35,556 nt of DNA from an uncultured Lachnospiraceae bacterium (GTDB lineage: Bacteria > Bacillota > Clostridia > Lachnospirales > Lachnospiraceae). How positions within the stretch are numbered: position 1 is the first letter of the stretch; the number at the start of each line of letters is the position of its first letter. Location: NCBI GenBank assembly GCA_947631695.1, contig CANRMH010000004.1, positions 1 to 35,556 on the forward strand. Direction: 5' to 3'. Shown in pieces: positions 9,490-17,827 of this stretch. The notes under the pieces are model-generated. The model did not search any database. It had not been told where the DNA came from and worked only from the letters and a program-made list of their open reading frames with translations. The translations under genes were made by a program, and so were the position numbers.

Positions 9490-10146
9490 TTATTCTCCAA
9501 AAACAGCCTTGTAGTCTGCCTGGAATTTCTCGATTCCCACGTCTGTCAGCGGGTTCCTGGTCATCTGCTCGATCACCTTATACGGCACGGTCGCATAGTC
9601 CGCGCCCGCAAGCGCACAGTCGGTCACGTGGATCGTGCTCCGCACGCTGGCCGCGATAATCTTCGTCTCAATGTCTCCCGCCACCCGGAAGATCTGTGAG
9701 ATCTGGGAGATCAGATCCACGCCTCTCGCGGACACATCGTCCAGACGCCCCAAAAACGGCGACACATATGTAGCGCCCGCCCTGGCCGCGAGCAGAGCCT
9801 GGTTCGCGGAAAAGATCAGCGTCACATTCGTCCTGATCCCCTCTGCCGTCAGCCGCTTACAGGCTTTCAGGCCTTCCACCGTCATCGGCAGCTTGACTAC
9901 CATGTTCGGATGGATCGCCGCAATCTTGCGTCCCTCTTCCACCATTCCGTCCGCGTCCACGGTCGTCGCCTTGACCTCCCCGCTGATCGGGCCGTCCACG
10001 ATGGACGCGATCTCCGCGATCACTTCCTCGAAGACCCGTCCCTCCTTTGCGATCAGGGACGGATTCGTCGTCACGCCGCAAATTACTCCCATATCGTTCG
10101 CTTTTCTGATATCCTCAACCTTAGCTGTGTCGATAAATAACTTCAT
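9490..10146 (-). CDS. fsa: Transaldolase-like protein / fructose-6-phosphate aldolase
   Basis: 218 aa ORF starting [36 protein letters not shown], with [41 protein letters not shown]. Confidence 0.92.
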   Translation of the reverse strand: MKLFIDTAKVEDIRKANDMGVICGVTTNPSLIAKEGRVFEEVIAEIASIVDGPISGEVKATTVDADGMVEEGRKIAAIHPNMVVKLPMTVEGLKACKRLTAEGIRTNVTLIFSANQALLAARAGATYVSPFLGRLDDVSARGVDLISQISQIFRVAGDIETKIIAASVRSTIHVTDCALAGADYATVPYKVIEQMTRNPLTDVGIEKFQADYKAVFGE

Positions 10147-10273
10147 ATTCCTTCCTCCTCACTATATAAAGTTACCGGTCATTCTGTTTATAAAAGTATA
10201 TCCCATAACAGCCGCTGTGGTCAATATTGAAGGGCTGGATTTTTTAAAAAAGCTCCGCGTTTCACACCCGGCG

Positions 10274-10870
10274 TCAGAGTTCCGTTCTGCCTTCCAGCGC
10301 ACGCAGAAGCGTCACCTCGTCTATATACTCCAGATCTCCTCCCACCGGCACGCCGCTCGCGATCCTGCTCACCTTAATCCCGGCAGGTTTGATCAGTTTG
10401 CTGATATACATGGCGGTCGTCTCGCCCTCCAGCGTGGAATTCGTCGCTATGATCACCTCGTCCACATCCCCTTCCAGGCGCTCCATCAGTTCCTTCAGCC
10501 GGATGTCTCCCGGTCCGATCCCAAGCATCGGTGAGATCGCCCCGTGCAGCACGTGATAAACCCCGCTGTACTTCCCAGTCTTTTCATATGCCGCCAGATC
10601 TCTCGGCGTCTCCACCACCATGATCGTTCCTTTATCCCTCTCGGGGCTGCTGCAGATGGGGCAGATCTCCTGATCCGTCAGCGTGCAGCAGCAGGAACAA
10701 TAACGCACGTTCTCCCGCGCCTCCGTCATTGTGTCCGCGAGCGCGCGCACCTGTTCCTTTGGCATGCGGATCAGGTGGAACGCCAGTCTCTGCGCTGACT
10801 TCGGCCCAATCCCCGGAAGTCTGGAAAATTCTTCAATAAGCCGGCTGATCTGGCTGCTGTAATAATCCAT
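10274..10870 (-). CDS. recR: Recombination protein RecR
   Basis: 198 aa ORF with helix-hairpin-helix [16 protein letters not shown], Cys4 zinc finger [16 protein letters not shown] and Toprim region [26 protein letters not shown]. Confidence 0.96.
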   Translation of the reverse strand: MDYYSSQISRLIEEFSRLPGIGPKSAQRLAFHLIRMPKEQVRALADTMTEARENVRYCSCCCTLTDQEICPICSSPERDKGTIMVVETPRDLAAYEKTGKYSGVYHVLHGAISPMLGIGPGDIRLKELMERLEGDVDEVIIATNSTLEGETTAMYISKLIKPAGIKVSRIASGVPVGGDLEYIDEVTLLRALEGRTEL

Positions 10871-10883
10871 ACGTCAAAACTCC

Positions 10884-11237
10884 TCAAAACAGGCCGGGCA
10901 TTCCGCCGCCCATGCCGCCGGTAAATCTGGACATTGCCGACGAAGATTCCGCATCCGCCTTTTCCAGCGCCTCATTCGCCGCCGCGACAATCAGATCCTC
11001 CAACATTTCAATATCGTCCGGATCCACCGCTTCCTCGCTCAGTTTTACCTTCAGCATCTTCTTTGCGCCCGAAACCGTCACTTCCACCGCTCCGCCTCCG
11101 GCCGTCGCCGAAAACTCCTTCGTCTCCAGCTCCTTTGCCTGCTCTTCCATCTGGCGCTGCATTTTCTGCGCCTGTTTCATAAGATTTGCCATATTTCCCG
11201 GCATTCCGCCGCCCGGAAATCCACCGCGCTTTGCCAT
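10884..11237 (-). CDS. YbaB/EbfC family nucleoid-associated protein
   Basis: 117 aa ORF (GNMANLMKQAQKMQRQMEEQAKELETKEFSATAGGGAVEVTVSGAKKMLKVKL...) located between dnaX and recR as is typical. Confidence 0.94.
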   Translation of the reverse strand: MAKRGGFPGGGMPGNMANLMKQAQKMQRQMEEQAKELETKEFSATAGGGAVEVTVSGAKKMLKVKLSEEAVDPDDIEMLEDLIVAAANEALEKADAESSSAMSRFTGGMGGGMPGLF

Positions 11238-11254
11238 GGATATCTCCTCCTTTT

Positions 11255-12823
11255 CTATTCGTCTTCCACCGTAATTTCCATGTGGATCACATCTTCAAGA
11301 TCGACATACCTGTCCTCAAACCTTTCGTTCTCTTCCGTCTGGCGTATCTCAACTTCCATCGTCTTTCCGGTTTTTTCTTCTATCAGGCGTATGATCTCTT
11401 CCCTGTGTTCTTCGCTGCCCGCCACCCCGGCACTGATACCGTCCGGCATCACGATCAGAAGCCGGTCGTCTCCGCCCAGGCTGAGCCGGGCCTTCTTCAG
11501 CACCTGGCGCAGGATGGGCGTCGCGGCCTCCTCTATCACCCGGAAGTTTTTCACGACGGATCTCACATCCTCGCTCAACGCTTTGGGGAGCGCCGGTTTC
11601 GGTTTCGGCTTTGGCGGTTCCGTCCGCGCCCCATATTCCGGATACTCCTGCCTTATGCCCAGAGCCTCCTGACTCTCCAGTTTTTCCTCCAGCGCCCGGA
11701 TCCGCGGCAGCAGGGCGTCCCCGGCAGTATCCATCGCAGGCCGGCACAATTTGATCAGGGTTACTTCCAAAAGCACTCTTTTCTGCGACGCATACCTCAT
11801 CTGTCCCGTCAGTTCCGAAAAGATCCGGATATCGCGGATCAGTTCGTCCGTCCCGGCCAGTTCGGCCTCCTTTCGCATACCGGCAAGATTCTCCGTGGAT
11901 ACGTCCAGCACATCTTCTATATCATCCGAACTTTTGATCAGAAGCAGGTTTCTGAGATACCAGGTGAAATCCGCGCAGAGCTGGGTCAATTCCCTCCCCT
12001 GCATGATGAGTTCGTTCACCGTCTCGATCACTCCCCGCACATCCCGTTTCAGCAATTCCCGGAACAGCCGGCCGAAGACGTCCGCATCCACCGTTCCGAG
12101 TACCTCCAGCACATTGTCATAGGTCAGCCTTTTGTCCAGATAGAACGCGGTGCACTGATCCAATAGGCTCAGCGCGTCCCTCATGGAGCCGTCCGCCATC
12201 CGCGCAATATAGCGGACCGCTTTTTCCTCCACGTCCAGGGATTCTTTCTCGATCAGTTCCTCCAGTCTCGCAGAGATCGTTTCGATTGTGATCCGCTTAA
12301 AATCGTACCTCTGGCACCGGCTCAGGATCGTAACCGGTATCTTCTGCACCTCCGTTGTCGCCAGGATAAATATCACATATTCCGGCGGTTCCTCCAACGT
12401 TTTCAGGAGCGCGTTAAACGCCCCGACAGAAAGCATATGCGCCTCGTCAATGATATAAACCTTATATCTTCCCTCCGTCGGGCGGTACGCGACCTCCTCG
12501 CGGATCTCCCGGATATTGTCCACGCCATTGTTGGAAGCCGCGTCGATCTCTATCACATTCAGGGAAGTCCCGGCTGCGATCGCCCTGCACATGCTGCATG
12601 TTCCGCAGGGGCTTCCCTGCTCCGGATGTTCGCAGTTCACCGCCCTCGCAAATATTTTTGCCACGGTAGTTTTGCCGGTTCCGCGTGTTCCGCAGAACAG
12701 ATAAGCATGTCCGATCCGCTCTGCGCGGATCTGATTCTTCAATGTAGTGACAATCGCATCCTGTCCCTTTACGTCCTCGAATTCAGTCGGACGGAACTTG
12801 CGGTACAGCGCCGTATAGCCCAT
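11255..12823 (-). CDS. dnaX: DNA polymerase III subunit gamma/tau
   Basis: 522 aa ORF with MGYTALYRKFRPTEFEDVKGQD, Walker A GTRGTGKTTVAK, zinc-binding CEHPEQGSPCGTCSMC, DEAHMLS and LEEPPEYVIFILATTE. Confidence 0.96.
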   Translation of the reverse strand: MGYTALYRKFRPTEFEDVKGQDAIVTTLKNQIRAERIGHAYLFCGTRGTGKTTVAKIFARAVNCEHPEQGSPCGTCSMCRAIAAGTSLNVIEIDAASNNGVDNIREIREEVAYRPTEGRYKVYIIDEAHMLSVGAFNALLKTLEEPPEYVIFILATTEVQKIPVTILSRCQRYDFKRITIETISARLEELIEKESLDVEEKAVRYIARMADGSMRDALSLLDQCTAFYLDKRLTYDNVLEVLGTVDADVFGRLFRELLKRDVRGVIETVNELIMQGRELTQLCADFTWYLRNLLLIKSSDDIEDVLDVSTENLAGMRKEAELAGTDELIRDIRIFSELTGQMRYASQKRVLLEVTLIKLCRPAMDTAGDALLPRIRALEEKLESQEALGIRQEYPEYGARTEPPKPKPKPALPKALSEDVRSVVKNFRVIEEAATPILRQVLKKARLSLGGDDRLLIVMPDGISAGVAGSEEHREEIIRLIEEKTGKTMEVEIRQTEENERFEDRYVDLEDVIHMEITVEDE

Positions 12824-12854
12824 ATATTACACTCCCTGCCTGTCTTCATTCCTC

Positions 12855-13931
12855 TTATTCGTTTCCAAAGCTGATCCCCGTCATCCTTGCCTCTCTGATG
12901 ATGTCTGATTTCGGATCCACAAATTTCAGCTTGCCCGCCACTTCCTTAAGCGGGACCTTGGTGATTTCCCCGTTCTTAATCGCGACCATATAGCCGTATT
13001 TTTCCTGCAGGATCAGGTTTGCGGCGGCGGCCCCGAGTCTGGTCGCAAGCACGCGGTCATACGGACACGGAGAGCCGCCCCGCTGTGTGTGTCCGGGAAC
13101 CGTAATACGCACTTCCTGATTGGATTTCTTCTGGATCTTCTCAGCCAGCTCGTAAGCCACGGACGGATAGTTTTTCTTCGCCTGCTTCTCCTTCAGCTCT
13201 TTCTTGGACAGCTTCGCGTCCGACTTGGAAATAGCGCCCTCGGCTACCGCGATAATGGTAAAAAGCTTGCCCGCTTTCTTTCTTCTCTCGATCGCTTTCA
13301 CAATCGTATTGATGTCATACGGGATCTCCGGCAGCAGAATGATATCCGCGCCGCCTGCGATCCCCGCGTGCAGCGTTACCCATCCCACTTTATGTCCCAT
13401 AACCTCCACGATAAATACCCGGCTGTGGGAAGTCGCCGTCGTGTGGATCCGGTCGATCGTATCCGTCGCGATATCCACCGCGCTCTGAAATCCGAACGTC
13501 ATGTCGGTTCCCCACAGATCGTTGTCAATCGTCTTTGGCAGAGTGATCACATTCAGCCCCTCTTCTCTGAGCATGTTGGCCGTCTTATGCGTCCCGTTGC
13601 CCCCGAGTACAACCAGGCAGTTCAGATTGAGCTTATGATACGTATGTTTCATAGCCTCCACCTTGTCCAGCCCGTTTTCGTCCGGAACACGCATCAACTT
13701 GAACGGCTGTCTGGAAGTTCCCAGGATTGTTCCCCCAACGGTAAGAATTCCCGAGAAATCTCTGGAAGTCAGCATCTTGAAATTTGAATAGATCAATCCT
13801 TTATATCCTTCCTGAAATCCATATATCTCCACATCGTCGCGTTCTGAAAAAAGTCCTTTTACCACGCCTCTCATCGCCGCGTTCAGCGCCTGGCAGTCCC
13901 CGCCGCTTGTAAGCATTCCAATTCGTAACAT
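12855..13931 (-). CDS. pfkA: 6-phosphofructokinase family protein
   Basis: 358 aa ORF: MLRIGMLTSGGDCQALNAAMRGV, LGGNGTHKTANMLREEG, LPKTIDNDLWGTDMTFGFQSAVD, HTQRGGSPCPYDRVLATRLG. The GGNGT and PKTIDND motifs leave ATP versus PPi donor specificity unresolved. Confidence 0.9.
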   Translation of the reverse strand: MLRIGMLTSGGDCQALNAAMRGVVKGLFSERDDVEIYGFQEGYKGLIYSNFKMLTSRDFSGILTVGGTILGTSRQPFKLMRVPDENGLDKVEAMKHTYHKLNLNCLVVLGGNGTHKTANMLREEGLNVITLPKTIDNDLWGTDMTFGFQSAVDIATDTIDRIHTTATSHSRVFIVEVMGHKVGWVTLHAGIAGGADIILLPEIPYDINTIVKAIERRKKAGKLFTIIAVAEGAISKSDAKLSKKELKEKQAKKNYPSVAYELAEKIQKKSNQEVRITVPGHTQRGGSPCPYDRVLATRLGAAAANLILQEKYGYMVAIKNGEITKVPLKEVAGKLKFVDPKSDIIREARMTGISFGNE

Positions 13932-13968
13932 AATTTTGCTCCTTTCATTCTCTTGTATATATAATATA

Positions 13969-13997
13969 ATTATACTCTATTTTTCCATCTGATACAA
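13969..13997 (-). promoter_or_regulatory. Predicted sigma-A-type promoter for pfkA
   Basis: Minus strand TTGTAT - 17 nt - TATAAT, upstream of the pfkA start at 13931. Confidence 0.55.
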
Positions 13998-14079
13998 TTA
14001 AATACAAGCCATTTTTTTACATTTCCCCTGTTCTAACTTCCTGTTCCGATGTATAATAATACGGACTTCTAAAACAGAA

Positions 14080-14901
14080 ATGGAGACTGACATGAACAAA
14101 TTACATTTAAAACTTCTTTCCCTCGCCGCAAAAGGCGAGATCGTCCCCTCCCAAAAACTCCTGAAAACTCCCGAGCAGATCGAAGCCATCCGCAGGAGCG
14201 CCGATCTGAATACGGCTGTCCTGGACTATGTCGGGGAACACATAAAAGCAGGGATCAGCACCGCCGACATCGACCGAATGGTGTACGGCTACACCGTCTC
14301 GCACGGCGGCGTCCCCGCTCCGCTCAACTACGAAGGTTTTCCAAAAAGCGTCTGTACCTCCGTCAATAACGTCATCTGCCACGGGATTCCCAGCGAAGAG
14401 GAAATTCTGAAGGAAGGCGATATTATCAACGTGGACGTATCCACCATCCTGGACGGCTATTTTTCCGACGCCTCCCGCATGTTCGCGATCGGCAGCATCT
14501 CTCCTGAGGCTTCAAAATTGCTCCGGGTAACCCGCGAATGCGTGGATCTGGGACTGAAAGAAGCCCGTCCCTGGGGGCATCTTGGGGATATCGCGCACGC
14601 GATCAACTCCCACGCGCAGGCAAACGGCTACCGCGTGGTGGAGGAGATCGGCGGCCACGGCATCGGGCTGGAATTTCATGAAGATCCCTTCGTAAGCTAC
14701 GTCACGCCAAAGGGGAGCGAGATGGTCCTGGTCCCGGGAATGATGTTCACCATCGAACCTATGATCAACGAGGGAAGTCCGGACTTCTATATTGACGAGG
14801 AAAACGGCTGGACGGTCTACACCGTGGACGGCGGGCTGTCCGCCCAGATCGAATATATGGTGCTGATCACGGAGACCGGCGCGGAAGTGCTGACCAGATA
14901 G
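14080..14901 (+). CDS. map: Type I methionine aminopeptidase
   Basis: 273 aa ORF with VPAPLNYEGFPKSVCTSVNNVICHGIPS, INVDVSTILDGYFSDASRMF, GGHGIGLEFHEDP, MFTIEPMINEG. The divergent strand distinguishes it from its neighbours. Confidence 0.94.
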   Translation: METDMNKLHLKLLSLAAKGEIVPSQKLLKTPEQIEAIRRSADLNTAVLDYVGEHIKAGISTADIDRMVYGYTVSHGGVPAPLNYEGFPKSVCTSVNNVICHGIPSEEEILKEGDIINVDVSTILDGYFSDASRMFAIGSISPEASKLLRVTRECVDLGLKEARPWGHLGDIAHAINSHAQANGYRVVEEIGGHGIGLEFHEDPFVSYVTPKGSEMVLVPGMMFTIEPMINEGSPDFYIDEENGWTVYTVDGGLSAQIEYMVLITETGAEVLTR

Positions 14902-14977
14902 CGCAGTAATTTCCGGCGCTGCAAAAAAATGCGGCTGTGAAACACACAATACAATTATAGGCGGGATGGATATGCTG

Positions 14978-15232
14978 TCATTCCATGTCAAGAAAGGTAG
15001 AAGCGCTGAGGATCCGTGGATCGGTCACGGATGATTCCAAAAAGTCTTTATCTCCTGTCAGAAAATAATCTGCATGAGCATTCAGTGCCGCGCGGAGAAT
15101 TGGCCGGTCTTTTGGATCTCTGATGGTATTCTCTGCATCCATCGGATCCTCCGGCGTAGATACTACATGGATATAAGTCAGAGCATGAAAGAGAAACGCT
15201 TCCAGTTCTGTCGTATGATTTTCATTCAGCAT
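14978..15232 (-). pseudogene. Remnant of a PIN-domain toxin (N-terminal part missing)
   Basis: From the ATG at 15232 (GGGAGGAAA RBS, overlapping the antitoxin stop) only 84 aa: MLNENHTTELEAFLFHALTYIHVVSTPEDPMDAENTIRDPKDRPILRAALNAHADYFLTGDKDFLESSVTDPRILSASTFLDME. It matches the C-terminal half of PIN toxins (RDPKDRPIL, ADYFLTGDKDF). The N-terminal DTN-type motif is absent. Confidence 0.75.
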
Positions 15233-15500
15233 TTTCCTCCCGGCGGGATTGGGTAATCCAATCGGCCACGTCTTCTTCCGAAGCAAATCCGCACTGAGTC
15301 GCCTGTCCTTTCATTTGTTCCTGAAACTTCTGCACTGCATATACGGCAGAATTGAGGATACGAACTGCACCGTCTTCCACGATAAAGGTTACACGATCAC
15401 CCGTGGAAACACCAAGGGCTGCCCGAATATTTTTCGGAATGGTTACCTGTCCTTTTGACATCACTCGTGCGTCATTTATTAATATGTTCTCAGTCATCAT
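15222..15500 (-). CDS. AbrB/MazE-like (SpoVT/AbrB domain) antitoxin
   Basis: 92 aa ORF with ARVMSKGQVTIPKNIRAALGVSTGDRVTFIVEDGAVRI, followed by a C-terminal tail and a translationally coupled downstream ORF. Confidence 0.88.
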   Translation of the reverse strand: MMTENILINDARVMSKGQVTIPKNIRAALGVSTGDRVTFIVEDGAVRILNSAVYAVQKFQEQMKGQATQCGFASEEDVADWITQSRREENAE

Positions 15501-15514
15501 AAAACATCTCCTTT

Positions 15515-15543
15515 ATAAAAAGTAGGGAATTCCTACTTTTTAT
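15515..15543. repeat. 12-bp-arm inverted repeat, candidate antitoxin operator
   Basis: ATAAAAAGTAGG (15515-15526) gaatt CCTACTTTTTAT (15532-15543): perfect arms, immediately upstream of the AbrB-like start. Confidence 0.8.
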
Positions 15544-15570
15544 TATATGCATGGAATGATAATTATACAA
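15542..15570 (-). promoter_or_regulatory. Predicted promoter of the AbrB/PIN operon
   Basis: Minus strand TTGTAT (15565-15570) - 17 nt - TATAAT (15542-15547); the -10 abuts and overlaps the inverted repeat. Confidence 0.6.
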
Positions 15571-15708
15571 CAGGAAAATTATATGTTCCAATCCCTATGA
15601 CCTGTGGGGATACTCCCCCTGTTCTTACTGAAAGACCTGCAAAACAGAGAAACGGCATAGTCCGAAAGCTACGCCGTTTCCCGAAAACGCTCTTATGCTG
15701 TTTTATGA

Positions 15709-15742
15709 GTGCCGTCCCGACGGCACACTCTTTTGTTCTTTG
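15709..15742 (+). terminator. Hairpin with plus-strand T-rich tail
   Basis: GTGCCGTCCCGACGGCAC (15709-15726) followed by actcttttgttctttg. Confidence 0.45.
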
Positions 15743-16102
15743 CTATTCAGCTTTTGGTTTATTTCCCATCACCAACGCAACTACCGCTAAAGCTGCGCAG
15801 ATCAAACACCAGGATGCCCAAATATATAAGTCAGAAAAACTTCCGGCAAGCATGAAGCCAAGTAAAGCGCCGATTCCATAGAGGACGATGACCGCAATAT
15901 TTCCGCCTTTTCCTCCTTTTCGGACCGCTATCGAGACGATCCCACCGGCAAGAAGCATGATTGCCACGATAACGCCAGCGCTTCCGCTGACCTCTCCATT
16001 GCTTTCCAGGGTGTTTGACACTCCGGCCGCACACGATTGAAAAGCTACCACTACAAACAGAACGATTGACACAATCCCTGATACAAGTTTCCATGTTTTC
16101 AT
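15743..16102 (-). CDS. Small multi-pass membrane protein of unknown function
   Basis: 119 aa ORF with about four hydrophobic helices (MKTWKLVSGIVSIVLFVVVAFQSCAAGVSNTLESNG...GVIVAIMLLAGGIVSIAVRKG...). Confidence 0.7.
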   Translation of the reverse strand: MKTWKLVSGIVSIVLFVVVAFQSCAAGVSNTLESNGEVSGSAGVIVAIMLLAGGIVSIAVRKGGKGGNIAVIVLYGIGALLGFMLAGSFSDLYIWASWCLICAALAVVALVMGNKPKAE

Positions 16103-16184
16103 TAATTAATCCCTCTCTTTCCTTACTATCAAATCTCTTTTTTCATCATAGCCCTGTTTGTTGTATTTTGGGTATGCCTGCAGC

Positions 16185-17315
16185 TTACACTTGAAATATC
16201 AACTCTGCCATCGCACACAAACTTGCAGCTACCGCTACAAACGCAAAATAAGTTAAAAAATACAGAACCATCCGCAGCAGGCGGCTGTTCTGATTTAAAA
16301 ACGGCAGATACTTCCTGCATCCCCTATAATTCCACACGACAGCCACAAAAGCTAACTGTGAGACCCACAACATACTCTGCTCAAAGAGAAGCACTGCTTT
16401 CGCCAGAGGAACGCCATCCCTCTCGAGAGTCATCGAAAAACAACACCATGTAATCAAAAAATATCCCAGCGCCGCTACTGCCATCTTCCACGGCGTTCTG
16501 CTCCGGAATCCAGGCGGCAGGATCTTCTGCAAAGCCGACGTCTGCTCTTCTGTCCGCCCCACCACGCCATCCTCCGTCGCCTCCTCCGGGGCAATCTGAC
16601 GCGGATACAAGCGGCCAAGCGCCTCCTCTAACTCTTCCACCGACTGATAGCGATCTTTCGGATCCATCGAAATGCATGTCTGTACGACTTGTCCCAGTTT
16701 CCCTTTTACCGTCTGCCGGAAGGGAAACTCCCTGGTCACAAGATAGTTCAGCAATACCCCCAGCGCATAGATATCTGTCCGGTTGTCCGTCTGGGAATAG
16801 CCGTACTGTTCCGGGGCGGCATATTCCACCGTCCCCAGCAGCCTCGTATCTCTCTGCATCCCCTTCCGGTATATTCTGGCAATGTTAAAATCCACAATTC
16901 TGACCCGCCCGTTCTGATCGATCATAACATTTTCCGCTTTGATATCCCTGCAGATGATGGGCGGATCCGCATGATGGAACCATTTCAATGCTTCGCACAA
17001 CTCCACCAGAATCCGAACCGCTTCTTCCTCGCCAAACAGCTTCTCGCACAGCATCTCCTCCAAATTTCTCCCGACAATATACTCTTCAATGACAATCAGC
17101 GTATCCTGATCTGTGATACATTCATAGATTCCTGGAATATACGGTATGGAGCAAGTCTGCATAAAGCGATAAATGTCCGCCAGTTCCGCCGGAATCCGCT
17201 TCTCCACACAGATCTGGCCGTATATCCTATGGCGCTTCAGGCGCACGTGTTCCTTAGAACCGACAGGCCCAAGATCCTGATATTCCCATAAACGATATTC
17301 TTCTTCCGTTTTCAT
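16185..17315 (-). CDS. Hanks-type Ser/Thr protein kinase with C-terminal transmembrane segments
   Basis: 376 aa ORF with catalytic loop IICRDIKAENVMI, VDFNIAR (in the DFG position), GTVEYAAPEQYGYSQTDNRTDIYALGVLLNYL; then hydrophobic helices GYFLITWCCFSMTL, SMLWVSQLAFVAVVW, MVLYFLTYFAFVAVAASLCAMAELIF. Confidence 0.88.
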   Translation of the reverse strand: MKTEEEYRLWEYQDLGPVGSKEHVRLKRHRIYGQICVEKRIPAELADIYRFMQTCSIPYIPGIYECITDQDTLIVIEEYIVGRNLEEMLCEKLFGEEEAVRILVELCEALKWFHHADPPIICRDIKAENVMIDQNGRVRIVDFNIARIYRKGMQRDTRLLGTVEYAAPEQYGYSQTDNRTDIYALGVLLNYLVTREFPFRQTVKGKLGQVVQTCISMDPKDRYQSVEELEEALGRLYPRQIAPEEATEDGVVGRTEEQTSALQKILPPGFRSRTPWKMAVAALGYFLITWCCFSMTLERDGVPLAKAVLLFEQSMLWVSQLAFVAVVWNYRGCRKYLPFLNQNSRLLRMVLYFLTYFAFVAVAASLCAMAELIFQV

Positions 17316-17326
17316 GTTTTCCCGCC

Positions 17327-17355
17327 TTGCTTTTTCTCTGACTGCATTGTAAAAT
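17327..17355 (+). promoter_or_regulatory. Predicted promoter of the HTH gene
   Basis: TTGCTT (17327-17332) - 17 nt - TAAAAT (17350-17355), followed by an AGGAGGGTGA RBS before the ATG at 17392. Confidence 0.5.
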
Positions 17356-17391
17356 AAAAAACAACTGGATTTCTTTCAGGAGGGTGAGCGT

Positions 17392-17817
17392 ATGAAGATT
17401 CCAACAACCGATGAGCTGCTAAAACGTCTGAATTCGATAGAAACCCTGACCGCCCTTGACAGATATGTAAAGGACGCCGCCGGGCTTTCGATGACCTTCG
17501 CGGAATATCTTGAAAAATGCCTGGCAGATTCGCCCCTGACTCCCTCCGAATTGATCCATAACGCCCAGATACAGCGAAACTATGGCTACCAGATCTTAAA
17601 TGGCACAAGGAATCCCGGCCGCGACAAAGTCATTTCCCTGTGTCTTGCGCTTTCGCTGTCCCTGGAAGACGTGCAGCGCGCGCTTGTTCTGGCAAAAGAA
17701 GGAAGCCTGTATCCTAAGAATTCCCGCGACGCCATCCTGATCTTCTGCATCAACAGGCATATGTCCGTTCTCGATACAAATCTGTTGCTGGACGAAAGAG
17801 GCGAAGCGCCTCTCTGA
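17392..17817 (+). CDS. Helix-turn-helix (XRE-like) protein divergent from the kinase
   Basis: 141 aa ORF with HTH-like TPSELIHNAQIQRNYGYQILNGTRNPGRDKVISLCLALSLSLEDVQRALVLAKEGSLYPKNSRDAILIFCINRHMSVLDTNLLL, with a good RBS. Confidence 0.75.
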   Translation: MKIPTTDELLKRLNSIETLTALDRYVKDAAGLSMTFAEYLEKCLADSPLTPSELIHNAQIQRNYGYQILNGTRNPGRDKVISLCLALSLSLEDVQRALVLAKEGSLYPKNSRDAILIFCINRHMSVLDTNLLLDERGEAPL

Positions 17818-17827
17818 TCCGCATTTT

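Noticed and set aside
11255-12823. Programmed frameshift in dnaX that would yield a short gamma form
   Set aside because: I could not find a clear A-AAA-AAG type slippery heptamer with a downstream stem in the expected region.
15515-15543. Palindrome considered as a terminator or CRISPR-like repeat
   Set aside because: Single copy, located at the promoter -10 of the antitoxin gene; an operator fits better.
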